Positions 8,085 to 15,602 of a stretch of 64,000 nt of DNA are shown one piece after another. The notes under the pieces are model-generated. The model ran no database searches. It was not told where the DNA came from and worked only from the letters and a program-made list of their open reading frames with translations. Source of the DNA: Oribacterium sp. oral taxon 102 (GTDB lineage Bacteria; Bacillota; Clostridia; Lachnospirales; Lachnospiraceae); assembly GCF_013394775.1 (NCBI RefSeq), contig NZ_JABXYT010000001.1, forward strand, positions 1,440,501-1,504,500, read 5' to 3'. The position numbers and the translations under genes were made by a program. Every line of letters starts with the position of its first letter. The stretch's first letter is position 1.

Positions 8085-8858
8085 ATGAAGCAGTGGATGA
8101 AGAAGATAGTCCTTGGAGCCTGTCTTGCCATCAGCCTTCTGGTGTTTGCCGGCTGCGCGAAGGAGACGGTCGCCGTGACGATCGATCCGATGCAGAAGCA
8201 GACGCTGGAGAGCTCCTCGCTCAGCTATATGGAATCGCTGGGCTCGCTCCCGGCGGAGGAGATCCAGAAATCGATCGATCAGGCGGAGCATGACAGGAAT
8301 GCCATCGTATATAACGGACTTACGAATTACCTGAATTCCATGCACCGGCTCGGAGCTTTCGTCAGCGCGGACAGCGCGGAGGCTGTGCAGGAGGCGGACG
8401 GCAGCTACAGGGTAGAGATCACGTCGACCTTCGAGAAGCGGAAGCTGCATCTGACGCTCGGACTCTCCGAGGACAGGCAGGCGTTTACGGAGATGACCTT
8501 CGAGCCGGAGTACAGCTTCGGAGAGAAGTTCGGCGATGCCGCGGGAAACCTCGTCGTGGGGATGGGTACGGTTATTGTCGTGCTGATTTTCATTGCATGG
8601 ATCATCAGCCTCTTAAAGTATGTCAATGTGTTTGAGAAGAGGCGGAAGGCAGGCGGACAGGCGGCAGCAGCTCCTGCGGCGGTTCCGGCGCAGAAGGCAG
8701 CGGCAGCGCCGGTCAACGTATCGGGCGCGGAACTTGAGGCGGTTATCGCAGCGGCGATCGCGGCCTATGAGGCGGACAGGGATGGGGAGAGTGACGGCTT
8801 CGTACCGGGACCGACCCTGCAGAACGGGCTCGTGGTACGCTCGATCAGAAGACGTTAA
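8085..8858 (+). CDS. OadG-type gamma subunit with lipoprotein-like N-terminal domain
   Basis: Expected to anchor and assemble the decarboxylase on the membrane. Residues 1-23 form a signal with a lipobox-like 'VFAGC' (Phe at -3 is less usual), followed by a ~130-residue extracytoplasmic domain resembling DUF3887-type folds, one membrane helix (about 158-177, GTVIVVLIFIAWIISLLKYV) and a cytoplasmic Ala/Pro-rich tail ending in RSIRRR, typical of OadG. Ordinary OadG is about 80-120 residues without the outer domain. ATG preceded by AAGGAGTGG. Operon partners on both sides support the assignment. Confidence 0.82.
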   Translation: MKQWMKKIVLGACLAISLLVFAGCAKETVAVTIDPMQKQTLESSSLSYMESLGSLPAEEIQKSIDQAEHDRNAIVYNGLTNYLNSMHRLGAFVSADSAEAVQEADGSYRVEITSTFEKRKLHLTLGLSEDRQAFTEMTFEPEYSFGEKFGDAAGNLVVGMGTVIVVLIFIAWIISLLKYVNVFEKRRKAGGQAAAAPAAVPAQKAAAAPVNVSGAELEAVIAAAIAAYEADRDGESDGFVPGPTLQNGLVVRSIRRR

Positions 8859-8888
8859 TTTAAATTCAGTCAAAAGGATGGGATAAAA

Positions 8889-9230
8889 ATGAAGAATTAT
8901 ACAATCACCGTGAATGGTGTAGCTTACGATGTAACCGTTGAAGAGGGGAAGGGCGCTGCGGCTCCTGCAGTAAGAGCGGCAGCTCCGGCAGCTCCCGCAG
9001 CAGGCGGCGCGGCAGGCGCAGTTTCCGTCAGTGCGCCGATGCCCGGCAAGATCCTCGCTGTGAAGAAGAAGGTCGGAGAGGCTGTGAAGGCAGGGGATCC
9101 GATTCTCGTGCTGGAGGCGATGAAGATGGAGAACGATATCGTAGCGCCTCAGGACGGCACCATTGCTACCATCGAGGTGGCGGTAGGCGATGCAGTAGAG
9201 TCCGGTGCAACCCTGGCTACCATGAACTGA
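8889..9230 (+). CDS. Biotin carboxyl carrier protein of the decarboxylase complex
   Basis: 113 residues: a short N-terminal strand region, an Ala/Pro-rich flexible linker (residues 23-45) and a biotinyl domain with the canonical EAMKMEN motif; Lys79 is the predicted biotinylated residue. It carries CO2 between the carboxyltransferase subunits and the OadB pump. A purine-rich AAAAGGATGGGATAAAA precedes the ATG. Thirty bases after oadG and 52 before oadB. Confidence 0.96.
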   Translation: MKNYTITVNGVAYDVTVEEGKGAAAPAVRAAAPAAPAAGGAAGAVSVSAPMPGKILAVKKKVGEAVKAGDPILVLEAMKMENDIVAPQDGTIATIEVAVGDAVESGATLATMN

Positions 9231-9282
9231 GTTCTGGCAGCTGACTTCATCTGATTTTGCTGATCTGGAGGTTATATAAAAA

Positions 9283-10431
9283 ATGAATATAGTAGAGACA
9301 CTATCTAACCTGGCACAGCAGACAGCATTCTTTAATCTGACCTGGGGCAACTACCTGATGATGCTTGTGGCGCTCGTATTCCTTTATCTCGGAATCGCGA
9401 AGGGCTTCGAGCCTCTTCTGATGGTGCCGATCGCATTCGGAATGCTGCTCGTGAATATCTATCCGGATATCATGCTTCCTGCCGAGAAATCCATGAATGG
9501 AACCGGCGGTCTGCTCTGGTACTTCTTCACCCTCGATGAGTGGACGATTCTTCCGTCCCTGATTTTCATGGGTGTCGGTGCGCAGACGGACTTCTCTCCA
9601 TTGATTGCGAATCCGATCAGCTTTCTGTTGGGCGCGGCAGCCCAGTTCGGTATCTATGCCGCGTACTTCCTCGCTATTCTGATGGGCTTTAACGGCGCGG
9701 CGGCAGCTGCCATCTCCATCATCGGCGGCGCGGACGGGCCGACCTCCATTTTCCTCTGCAATAAGCTCGGGCAGACCGCTCTTCTCGGACCGATCGCTGT
9801 CGCGGCATACAGCTATATGTCCCTCGTGCCGATCATTCAACCGCCGATCATGAGGGCGCTGACGACCAAGGAGGAGAGAATGTGCAAGATGACACAGCTC
9901 CGTTCCGTTTCGAAGCTGGAGAAGATTCTCTTCCCGATCATCGTAACGGTAGTTGTCTGCCTGCTTCTTCCGACTACGGCTCCGCTGGTAGGAATGCTGA
10001 TGCTCGGCAACCTCTTCAAGGAGTCCGGCGTTGTGAAGCAGCTCACGGAAACAGCAGCCAATGCTATGATGTACATCGTCGTGATCCTGCTCGGCACCTC
10101 CGTAGGCGCATCTACCTCCGCAGAGGCGTTCCTGAAGATGGATACCCTGAAGATCGTCCTGCTCGGATTGGTGGCTTTCGCATTCGGTACTGCGGCAGGC
10201 GTCGTAATCGGTAAGATCATGTACTATGCCTCCGGCAAAAAGATCAATCCGTTAATCGGTTCCGCAGGCGTATCTGCCGTCCCGATGGCGGCGCGCGTCT
10301 CCCAGAAGGTCGGCGCGGAGGACGATCCTACCAACTTCCTTCTCATGCATGCCATGGGACCGAATGTGGCGGGCGTGATCGGTACTGCAGTGGCAGCCGG
10401 TACCTTCATGGCTGTCTATGGCGTGAAGTAA
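9283..10431 (+). CDS. oadB: Na+-pumping decarboxylase beta subunit (OadB/GcdB/MmdB)
   Basis: Integral membrane subunit that decarboxylates carboxybiotin and pumps Na+ outward. The 382-residue protein has about nine to eleven hydrophobic spans and the conserved 'GGADGPTSIFLCNKL' stretch; Asp151 there corresponds to the essential Na+-site aspartate of the family. 'NFLLMHAMGPNVAGVIGTAVAAG' near the C-terminus is also typical. Preceded by TGGAGGT. The same subunit serves oxaloacetate, methylmalonyl-CoA and glutaconyl-CoA enzymes, so it does not settle the substrate. Confidence 0.95.
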   Translation: MNIVETLSNLAQQTAFFNLTWGNYLMMLVALVFLYLGIAKGFEPLLMVPIAFGMLLVNIYPDIMLPAEKSMNGTGGLLWYFFTLDEWTILPSLIFMGVGAQTDFSPLIANPISFLLGAAAQFGIYAAYFLAILMGFNGAAAAAISIIGGADGPTSIFLCNKLGQTALLGPIAVAAYSYMSLVPIIQPPIMRALTTKEERMCKMTQLRSVSKLEKILFPIIVTVVVCLLLPTTAPLVGMLMLGNLFKESGVVKQLTETAANAMMYIVVILLGTSVGASTSAEAFLKMDTLKIVLLGLVAFAFGTAAGVVIGKIMYYASGKKINPLIGSAGVSAVPMAARVSQKVGAEDDPTNFLLMHAMGPNVAGVIGTAVAAGTFMAVYGVK

Positions 10432-10480
10432 ATCCCCATGCCGAAGGCTTCGGCGGCACTAATAGTATAAGGAGAATAAA

Positions 10481-11881
10481 ATGGCTAAGGTTAAAATTAC
10501 AGAGACCGTGCTCCGTGACGCACACCAGTCTCTGATTGCTACACGTATGCCGAGGGAGGTTATGGAGCCGATCCTGGACACGATGGATCAGGTTGGCTAC
10601 AATGCGGTAGAGTGCTGGGGCGGCGCCACCTTTGACGCCTGCCTCCGTTTCCTGAAGGAGGATCCGTGGGATCGTCTTCGGATGTTCAAGCGGCATTTCA
10701 AGAATACGAGGCTGCAGATGCTTTTCCGCGGGCAGAACATCCTCGGCTACAATCATTATGCGGACGATGTCGTAGAGTATTTCGTAGAGAAGTCGATTTC
10801 GAACGGCATCGATGTCATTCGTATCTTCGACTGTCTGAATGATATCCGGAATCTCGAGACGGCGGTTAAGGCGACCAAGAAGGAGCAGGGACATGCGCAG
10901 ATCGCGCTCTGCTACACGCTGGGCGATGCCTACACGCTCGAGTATTGGGAAAAGCTGGCGCGTGACGTAGAGAATCTGGGCGCCGATTCCCTCTGCATCA
11001 AGGATATGGCGGGGCTCCTGCTTCCGCAGGCAGGCTACGACCTTGTGAAAGCGCTGAAGAGAGGCACCAGGCTTCCGATCGAGATCCATACGCACTACAC
11101 CTCCGGCATGGCATCCATGACCTATATGAAGTGCGTAGAGGCGGGTGCGGACATCATCGATACGGCGTCCACCCCGTTTGCGCTCGGCACCTCCCAGCCG
11201 TCTACCGATGTTATGGTGAAGGCGTTTGAGGGAACGGAGTATGACACCGGGCTGGATCTGGAGAGGCTGATCAAGGTCTCCAACCACTTCACGCCGTACC
11301 GTGAGGAATGCCTGAAGACCGGACTGATGTCCACCAAGGTGCTGGGCGTGAATATCAATACGCTGAAATATCAGGTTCCGGGCGGCATGCTCTCCAATCT
11401 GATTTCCCAGCTGCATCAGGCAGGCAAGGATGACAAGCTCACGGAGGTGCTGGAGGAGGTGCCGCGCGTGCGGAAGGACTTCGGAGAGCCGCCGCTGGTT
11501 ACGCCGTCCTCACAGATCGTCGGCACGCAGGCAGTGATGAATGTCCTGACGGGTGAGCGCTACAAGATGGTTCCGAAGGAGTCCCACAAGCTGGTAGCGG
11601 GTGAGTTCGGACAGTCAGTGAAGCCGGTGGATCCGGAGGTTCTCCGGAAGATCCTGAAGCCGGGTGAGGAGCCGATCACAGACAGGCCGGCGAATCATAT
11701 CGCGCCGCAGCTTGCGAAGTTCACGGAGGAATGCAGGCAGTGGACGCAGCAGCCGGAGGACGTATTGTCCTATGCGCTGTTCCCGGCGGTAGCGAAGGAG
11801 TTCTTCGAATACAGAGAGGCGCAGCAGAGCGGCATCGCCGTGAAGCAGGCCGACAAGGAGAATAAGGCATATCCGGTTTAA
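10481..11881 (+). CDS. oadA: Oxaloacetate decarboxylase alpha / transcarboxylase 5S-like carboxyltransferase
   Basis: TIM-barrel carboxyltransferase that moves CO2 between oxaloacetate/pyruvate and biotin. 'ITETVLRDAHQSL' at the start and 'CIKDMAGLLLP' near residue 171 (metal site and carbamyl-lysine region) are diagnostic, followed by the conserved PYC_OADA region ('VPGGMLSNL' near 299). It is 466 residues long and has no fused biotin domain, like the free-standing 5S subunit of Propionibacterium transcarboxylase; the carrier is the separate gene at 8889. Last gene of the operon, ahead of a strong terminator. Confidence 0.93.
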   Translation: MAKVKITETVLRDAHQSLIATRMPREVMEPILDTMDQVGYNAVECWGGATFDACLRFLKEDPWDRLRMFKRHFKNTRLQMLFRGQNILGYNHYADDVVEYFVEKSISNGIDVIRIFDCLNDIRNLETAVKATKKEQGHAQIALCYTLGDAYTLEYWEKLARDVENLGADSLCIKDMAGLLLPQAGYDLVKALKRGTRLPIEIHTHYTSGMASMTYMKCVEAGADIIDTASTPFALGTSQPSTDVMVKAFEGTEYDTGLDLERLIKVSNHFTPYREECLKTGLMSTKVLGVNINTLKYQVPGGMLSNLISQLHQAGKDDKLTEVLEEVPRVRKDFGEPPLVTPSSQIVGTQAVMNVLTGERYKMVPKESHKLVAGEFGQSVKPVDPEVLRKILKPGEEPITDRPANHIAPQLAKFTEECRQWTQQPEDVLSYALFPAVAKEFFEYREAQQSGIAVKQADKENKAYPV

Positions 11882-11898
11882 GGATCGGATATGCGGAG

Positions 11899-11936
11899 CC
11901 GTGAAGAAGCCTATTTCCCGCTTCTTCACGGTTTTT
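11899..11936 (+). terminator. Rho-independent terminator of the decarboxylase operon
   Basis: Perfect 12-bp stem CCGTGAAGAAGC / GCTTCTTCACGG with a 9-base loop and a T5 run. Confidence 0.95.
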
Positions 11937-12027
11937 ATATTTGAAGCCGCGTCCGTGCCTTGTCTTTCCCGCGCTTATGGCAGTCTTTAAAAATTCGTTT
12001 CTTTTATCTGAAAAATCCGAAATAACG

Positions 12028-12057
12028 TTGACGGAGCGAAAGCATTTATCATACACT
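12028..12057 (+). promoter_or_regulatory. Possible promoter of the glucosaminidase gene
   Basis: TTGACG (12028-12033), 18-base spacer, TACACT (12052-12057). The -10 matches four of six consensus bases; it is the best candidate between the terminator and the gene. Confidence 0.5.
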
Positions 12058-12135
12058 GTTATTATTCGGAGGCTCGGATAAATGTCCGGATCCCGGGCGT
12101 GTTATATCCATACAGACTGGCTTGGAGAGAGGCAA

Positions 12136-13983
12136 ATGAGGAGAAATTTCGGCAGGATCGGCATTGCGGCGCTGACAGCGGCGGCGCTGCTGTTCAGTCC
12201 CTTATCATCTATATGTAACCCTGCGGCATCGGCTGCGGCGGCGAATCGCTCCGCGGTGATCCGCGGTACGCTGATCAATGTCCGTACAGGAGCGGGGACG
12301 GAAACCGGAAAGGTGGCGAGTCTCAGCGGCGGTATGGCCGTTACAGTGACCGGAGAACGGAACGGCTCGGACGGAAAGCTGTGGTACAGCATCAGCTTTT
12401 CGGGCGGGAACGGCTACGTGCGTTCTGATTTTGTTCGCTTTCCGAGTGCTTATACGACGGACAGCGCCTTTGAGCAGTATTTGAATGAGCAGGGCTTCCC
12501 GGAGAGCTACAAGGCGGGGCTTCGGCAGCTTCATGCGGAGTATCCGAGCTGGGTATTTAAGGGCTTTCGTACGGGACTTGACTGGAATGCCGCGCTGAAT
12601 GGAGAGATGGAGGGGACAAACAGCCTGATCGACAAGGATTCGATCTCCTCATGGAAATCGACAGAGAACGGCAAGTTTGACTGGACGACGAGCAGCTGGC
12701 CCGGCTTCGACGGCGCGACCTGGGTGGGCGCTTCCCGTGAGATCACGGCATACTACATGGATCCGCGGAATTTTCTGGATGATAAATACATTTTCCAGTT
12801 TGCCATACACAGCTACAATCCTGCGACACAGAATATTGACGGGCTCCGTGCGATGCTGCGGGACAGCTTCATGAACAGCGGCGCGTCCGGAACGCAGACC
12901 TTTACGGACGGCGGGCAGGCTGCTGTGCAGAGCACAGCGGAGAACACGTCAGAGAGCTTCCTCGGCTTCGAAGGACCGGGCGAGACGGGGGATAGGGCGG
13001 AGAGCGGTGCTGTGCAGACTACGGCCGGGAATGGCAGCGCGGTGATCTCGGTCGGAGAGGGACCGGGCATCGGACTCGGCTCCAATGCGGCATCCGCTTC
13101 CGGCGGCGCTTCGATTACGCTTACCGGTGCGGGCAGCTATGCGGATATCATCATGGAGGCGGCGGAAAAGACGCAGCAGAATCCGTATGTTCTCGCGGCG
13201 ATGATCCTGCAGGAGCAGGGCAAGGGGACGAGCGGTTCGATCTCCGGCAGCAGCGGGCATTACAATTACTTTAATGTCGGCGCCTACGCACAGAATGGGA
13301 TGTCAGCCGTGGAGAGAGGGCTCTGGTATGCCTCCCAGAACGGCAGCTACGGTCGGCCGTGGAACACGGTGGAAAAGTCGATCGTGGGCGGTGCGCAGTT
13401 CTTCGCGGAAAACTATCTGAAGGCGGGGCAGAATACGCTCTATCTGAAGAAATTCAATGTGCAGGGAGCCAATATCTACAAGCACCAGTATATGACCAAT
13501 GTACAGGGAGCTGCGGAGGAGGGGGCGAAGCTGGGGAGCGGATATACCGCAGAGATGAAGCAGCTTCCGCAGGAATTCAGCATTCCGATCTATGAGAATA
13601 TGCCGGATACGCCCGCGCCGATCCCGACCGGGGACGGGAATCCGAATAACAAGCTCCGCTCGCTGACGGCGGAGGGCTTCACGCTGACACCGAATTTCAA
13701 TATGGACGAGGGGCTGTATACGCTGGTAGTGGAGGAAACGGTTTCCGCTGTGAATATACAGGCGGCAGCCGCGGAGAGTCATGCGTCGATCACAGGAGCA
13801 GGACGAATCGCATTGAATGAGGGTGCGGCCGACGTGCCCATTACCGTGACTGCGCAGAATGGCTCGACGAGACAGTACCTGATCCGGATTCGCAGACAAA
13901 GCGGCGGACAGGGGAGCGGTACGACTGCGGCAAATGAGGGCGGGGCGCCGATCCTTGACATCGGAAACAGCCCGGTGAACTAG
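12136..13983 (+). CDS. Secreted SH3-domain glucosaminidase with C-terminal cadherin-like domain
   Basis: Probable peptidoglycan hydrolase. Start set at 12136, where GGAGAGAGG lies four bases upstream, rather than the longer frame from 12082. Signal peptide (residues 1-~36), bacterial SH3 domain (~38-100, 'GTLINVRTGAGTETGKVASL'), a region 'YMDPRNFLDD' often seen in these enzymes, a glucosaminidase domain (~345-470) with likely catalytic Glu in 'AAMILQEQGKG', and a cadherin-like beta-sandwich (~530-600). A Ser/Gly/Ala-rich insert splits the catalytic part. It shares the cadherin-like domain with the next gene, 20 bases downstream, suggesting paired surface function. Confidence 0.85.
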   Translation: MRRNFGRIGIAALTAAALLFSPLSSICNPAASAAAANRSAVIRGTLINVRTGAGTETGKVASLSGGMAVTVTGERNGSDGKLWYSISFSGGNGYVRSDFVRFPSAYTTDSAFEQYLNEQGFPESYKAGLRQLHAEYPSWVFKGFRTGLDWNAALNGEMEGTNSLIDKDSISSWKSTENGKFDWTTSSWPGFDGATWVGASREITAYYMDPRNFLDDKYIFQFAIHSYNPATQNIDGLRAMLRDSFMNSGASGTQTFTDGGQAAVQSTAENTSESFLGFEGPGETGDRAESGAVQTTAGNGSAVISVGEGPGIGLGSNAASASGGASITLTGAGSYADIIMEAAEKTQQNPYVLAAMILQEQGKGTSGSISGSSGHYNYFNVGAYAQNGMSAVERGLWYASQNGSYGRPWNTVEKSIVGGAQFFAENYLKAGQNTLYLKKFNVQGANIYKHQYMTNVQGAAEEGAKLGSGYTAEMKQLPQEFSIPIYENMPDTPAPIPTGDGNPNNKLRSLTAEGFTLTPNFNMDEGLYTLVVEETVSAVNIQAAAAESHASITGAGRIALNEGAADVPITVTAQNGSTRQYLIRIRRQSGGQGSGTTAANEGGAPILDIGNSPVN

Positions 13984-14003
13984 GGGAGTATAGAGGAGAG
14001 AAG

Positions 14004-15476
14004 ATGAAGAAATGGAGAATACTGCTCGCAACGGCAGCGGCGACTGTCCTGCTTTCGATGAGCGCATGGGCGGCGACCGCACAGATATCCTTTTCGGATC
14101 CGTCGGTGACGCTCGGAACAGATGTCAACGTCACGATGAAGGTGAAAAGCGGCGACGGAACGCTGTCCAGAGCAGATATCACCCTGAACTATGACAGCAC
14201 GGCGCTGGAGTTCCTGAGCGGTACCGATGCGGAGGGCGGCGCAGGCTCGGTGCGGGTGCATGGCGCTTCCAACGGAGCCGGGACGGGAACGCTGGAATAT
14301 AATCTGAAATTCAAGACCCTGTCTGCCGGGCAGGGGACGATCCGTATCGGTACACAGGAGGTCTACGACACTGACGAGTCTATCGTGGAAATCACACACA
14401 ACGGCTCTTCGACCGTATCGATTCAGGCGGCATCCAATGCTTCAAAGGACGCATCCCTTAAGGAGCTGACCGTCTCTCCGGGAGAGCTCAAGCCCGGCTT
14501 CAGCGCAGAGAATACGAGCTACGAGCTGACGGTGGGAACGGATGTAGACAATCTCGCGATCAACGCCATCCCGAATGACGGCGGCGCGACGGTCTCCGTC
14601 TCCGGTAATGAGACACTGAATATCGGAGAAAATGCGGTCAGCATTACGGTCACGGCGGCGGATGGCAGCACGCAGACGGTATATAAGCTCACGGTGCGGA
14701 AGCAGGAGGGCGGCGCTTCACAGGAGAGCGGGCAGACGGAGACAATCAATGAGGGCGTCAAGCTGTCCTCAAAGGAAAAGACGATCACGATCATGAATCC
14801 GGGAAGCGGCGTCGCAGTACCGGAGGGCTTCGCGGAGAGCGTCATCGATATCGACGGGCATCAGGTTCGCGGCTGGGTATGGAAGGCGGACAAGCAGCAT
14901 GAATACTGCATTGTCTATGGTATGAATGATGCCGGAGAGCTGGATTTCTACCGTTATGACCTGACCGACAAGACGCTGCAGCGCTACTTCTCGGATCCGA
15001 TAGAGGAGGCGCTCAAGCAGAATGCGGAGAACTATCCGGCGCTGGAAGAGAAATATAACCAGCTCGTGAAGCGCTGCAATATGCAGCTCATCCTGCTTTC
15101 TGTTCTGGGGCTCGCGGTTCTGGCGCTCATCGCGGTGATCGCGACCATGCTTCGGAACAGCCGAAGGGGCGGCAGGGCAGACGGTCGGACGCTCCGGGAG
15201 GATTCGGAGGCGCTCCGTATGGCATCCACGACCCGTCCTGCGGCGAAGCGTGCCGCGGTTTCGGTAGAGGATCTGGAGGAAACCAGGATGCTTTCGGAGC
15301 TGCCGGGCAAAGCTGCTCCGCCGGAGACAGAAGAGGAGGAGCTGGGGGCGACGAGACCGCTCAGCGATCTTCGGAAGCTCGGAGAGGATACAGAGGAGGA
15401 TGCAGAGGATCTTTCCCTTACGAAGGTGCTGCCGAAGAGCGGCGCAGCCTCCGATATAGAGATAGAGGAGCTGTGA
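14004..15476 (+). CDS. Membrane-anchored cohesin-like / cadherin-like surface protein with acidic cytoplasmic tail
   Basis: Signal peptide (residues 1-23), cohesin-type domain (~26-145, 'ITLNYDSTALEFLSG'), cadherin-like beta-sandwich (~155-235), a linker domain, one membrane helix (~357-380, LILLSVLGLAVLALIAVIATML) and an acidic ~105-residue cytoplasmic tail. The tail holds three Thr motifs at exactly 23-residue spacing: ETRMLS (Thr427), ATRPLS (Thr450) and LTKVLP (Thr473). No dockerin protein is visible, so the cohesin domain need not be cellulosomal. Cotranscribed with the glucosaminidase; ends at a clear terminator. Confidence 0.82.
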   Translation: MKKWRILLATAAATVLLSMSAWAATAQISFSDPSVTLGTDVNVTMKVKSGDGTLSRADITLNYDSTALEFLSGTDAEGGAGSVRVHGASNGAGTGTLEYNLKFKTLSAGQGTIRIGTQEVYDTDESIVEITHNGSSTVSIQAASNASKDASLKELTVSPGELKPGFSAENTSYELTVGTDVDNLAINAIPNDGGATVSVSGNETLNIGENAVSITVTAADGSTQTVYKLTVRKQEGGASQESGQTETINEGVKLSSKEKTITIMNPGSGVAVPEGFAESVIDIDGHQVRGWVWKADKQHEYCIVYGMNDAGELDFYRYDLTDKTLQRYFSDPIEEALKQNAENYPALEEKYNQLVKRCNMQLILLSVLGLAVLALIAVIATMLRNSRRGGRADGRTLREDSEALRMASTTRPAAKRAAVSVEDLEETRMLSELPGKAAPPETEEEELGATRPLSDLRKLGEDTEEDAEDLSLTKVLPKSGAASDIEIEEL

Positions 15477-15482
15477 GAGAGG

Positions 15483-15505
15483 GGACCGTCTTGGACGGTC
15501 CTTTT
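15483..15505 (+). terminator. Rho-independent terminator after the cohesin-like gene
   Basis: GGACCGTC / GACGGTCC, 3-base loop, T4 run. Confidence 0.93.
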
Positions 15506-15545
15506 CCCGTACCTGCGCTTTTTATCAAACTTTAATATTTGATTG

Positions 15546-15574
15546 TTGAAAAAACCGAATATATGTACTAGAAT
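15546..15574 (+). promoter_or_regulatory. Promoter of clpC-radA
   Basis: TTGAAA (15546-15551), 17 bases, TAGAAT (15569-15574), 28 bases before the clpC ATG. No repeated CtsR-type heptad (GGTCAAA) is seen. Confidence 0.85.
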
Positions 15575-15602
15575 CGTAAAACATAATTACAGGCGGTAAA
15601 AG

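Noticed and set aside
14004..15476. Cohesin-like domain as evidence of a cellulosome
   Set aside because: No dockerin-bearing enzyme is visible, and cohesin-type folds occur in many non-cellulosomal surface proteins.
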